Source: JBKEDC01 sp047972995 (GTDB taxonomy: Bacteria > Bacteroidota > Bacteroidia > Bacteroidales > Prolixibacteraceae). Taken from it: a stretch of 64,000 nt of DNA. A program made the translations under genes and the position numbers. Location of the stretch: NCBI GenBank assembly GCA_047972995.1, contig JBKEBD010000008.1, positions 1 to 64,000 of the forward strand, given 5' to 3'. Shown in pieces: positions 63,254 through 64,000 of the stretch (position 1 is the stretch's first letter; each line of letters starts with the position of its first letter). The notes under the pieces were generated by a model. That model searched no databases. It saw nothing but the letters and a program-made list of their open reading frames with translations, and was not told the origin of the DNA.

Positions 63254-64000
63254 TTAAAGCGCCAACTCTCCCGATAAAGCAATGCTAAAGTCTAGGCTAT
63301 AAGTTGTGATAAGCTCAATTCCTTTGTTGTTTGAGTCGAGGCGAACGGTAGGCTTAATGTATGCTGAATTAGCAATATTTTCCACATCTTCATCGGTAAG
63401 CTCAAATGTGCTTTTGCTTTCTTTGCTGTTGGTTACCATGCCTTTGGCGTTTACCTCGGCAGCTTCAATAGCATTGGTAAGCTCGATGGTGCTGAATGTT
63501 TCTTGATTTTCATTTTGCAATTCGAGCACAATAGTAGCATTTACAGGGAAGTATGAAGCATAATTTATTTCGAGACGCAATTTCGAAGCTTTCGCCAGTG
63601 TTTCACGGTCGCTTTCTGAAAGGTTTAGTTGAATGTGCTTAATGTCGGAATAAGTTACATTGGTCATTTTCAGATACAGTGGAATATTCACCTTGTAGCC
63701 TACCCCGATTGTGTTAGATGGGGTGATGGTAACATCCTCGCCATTAGAACCAAGAAGGGTACTCCCACTAATAGCCAGTGAGTTGGGGAGCGCATCGCCA
63801 TTTAATAGGTTATCGATGTTAGAGTTATCTATGTTGATTGATAGCTCTTGATTTTCATTGCTCACCAACTCTAGCGGATTGTCTAACGTAATTGTTTTTG
63901 ATGATTCGTCGTTCATGGCAGCCACTATAGTCATATCGGCAGTGCCTGTCAAGTCGGTTGTATTGTCAGCAAGCAACATTACTTCCGGATTTAGGAAGCT
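63254..64000 (-). CDS. Beta-rich surface protein, partial (5' end beyond the window)
   Basis: The frame runs past the right edge (an internal ATG at 63979 is preceded in frame by SFLNPEV). The visible 248 residues are beta-rich with Ser/Thr/Asn richness: SIAL-like SGSTLLGSNGEDVTI, YKVNIPLYLKMTNVTYSD, LRLEINYASYFPVNATIVLEL and a C-terminal YSLDFSIALSGELAL. It resembles C-terminal parts of Bacteroidetes surface adhesin-like proteins, without a family I can name. Directly upstream of the DUF5723 gene, so it may depend on that barrel or be secreted with it. Confidence 0.7.
   Translation of the reverse strand, partial: SFLNPEVMLLADNTTDLTGTADMTIVAAMNDESSKTITLDNPLELVSNENQELSINIDNSNIDNLLNGDALPNSLAISGSTLLGSNGEDVTITPSNTIGVGYKVNIPLYLKMTNVTYSDIKHIQLNLSESDRETLAKASKLRLEINYASYFPVNATIVLELQNENQETFSTIELTNAIEAAEVNAKGMVTNSKESKSTFELTDEDVENIANSAYIKPTVRLDSNNKGIELITTYSLDFSIALSGELAL

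Overview
The window looks like a chromosomal segment of a member of the Bacteroidales. The evidence is a TAnnTTTG type promoter -7 box in front of many genes, the families TamB, DUF4270, DUF1460, DUF5723 and DUF5106, a PPi-dependent phosphofructokinase, a pectin catabolism gene set with PL10, CE8, GH28, KduI and KduD, a nitroreductase fused to a ferredoxin domain, and AT-rich intergenic DNA. I cannot assign a genus. Most genes lie on the minus strand. There is no prophage, CRISPR array or complete insertion sequence; mobile DNA is limited to a broken ISL3-type transposase at the left edge and small non-coding repeat elements.

Layout. 1-900: transposase remnant, tRNA-Trp with a full consensus promoter and a terminator. 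964-7054: giant tamB and an alanine/Na+ symporter. 7132-10860: pectin locus 1, a minus-strand run of two pectin methylesterases and a GH28 polygalacturonase gene broken twice. 11053-20280: rlmB, an ABC-F ATPase, a decayed thioredoxin-like lipoprotein, an unusual IMP dehydrogenase, and an exbB-exbD-M16-M16 group. 20335-20735: a non-coding array of eight ~42-bp units carrying DnaA-box-like sites. 20864-27155: outer membrane protein plus DUF4270 lipoprotein, a divergent kelch lipoprotein, a small barrel protein and a two-component pair. 27246-29900: gnd and pdxB. 30375-34465: pectin locus 2 (kduD, kduI, a LacI-type regulator, PL10 lyase). 34552-58477: housekeeping genes (pfp, fabD, dipeptidyl peptidase, a multi-PAS kinase, lipid A-type acyltransferase, pheT, malQ, pth, L25, prs, engB, manA) with an orphan AAA ATPase. 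58615-64000: two related lipoproteins, a 1-kb gene-free stretch full of mini-palindromes, a DUF5723 protein and a cell-surface gene cut by the window edge.

How the genes fit. The two pectin loci are complementary: methylesterases demethylate pectin, the PL10 lyase (and once GH28) cuts polygalacturonate, and KduI/KduD take unsaturated uronate products towards 2-keto-3-deoxygluconate, probably under the LacI-type protein. No SusC/SusD pair or 2-keto-3-deoxygluconate kinase/aldolase is in the window, so the pathway is completed elsewhere. The most unusual observations are the phased DnaA-box-like array upstream of exbB, a hairpin insertion carrying two stop codons inside the GH28 signal peptide, a 143-bp terminal-inverted-repeat element at 52111-52253 with related ends elsewhere, a structured 5' leader of ribosomal protein L25, and a Tritrichomonas-like IMP dehydrogenase. 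I did not find a clearly new multi-gene system.
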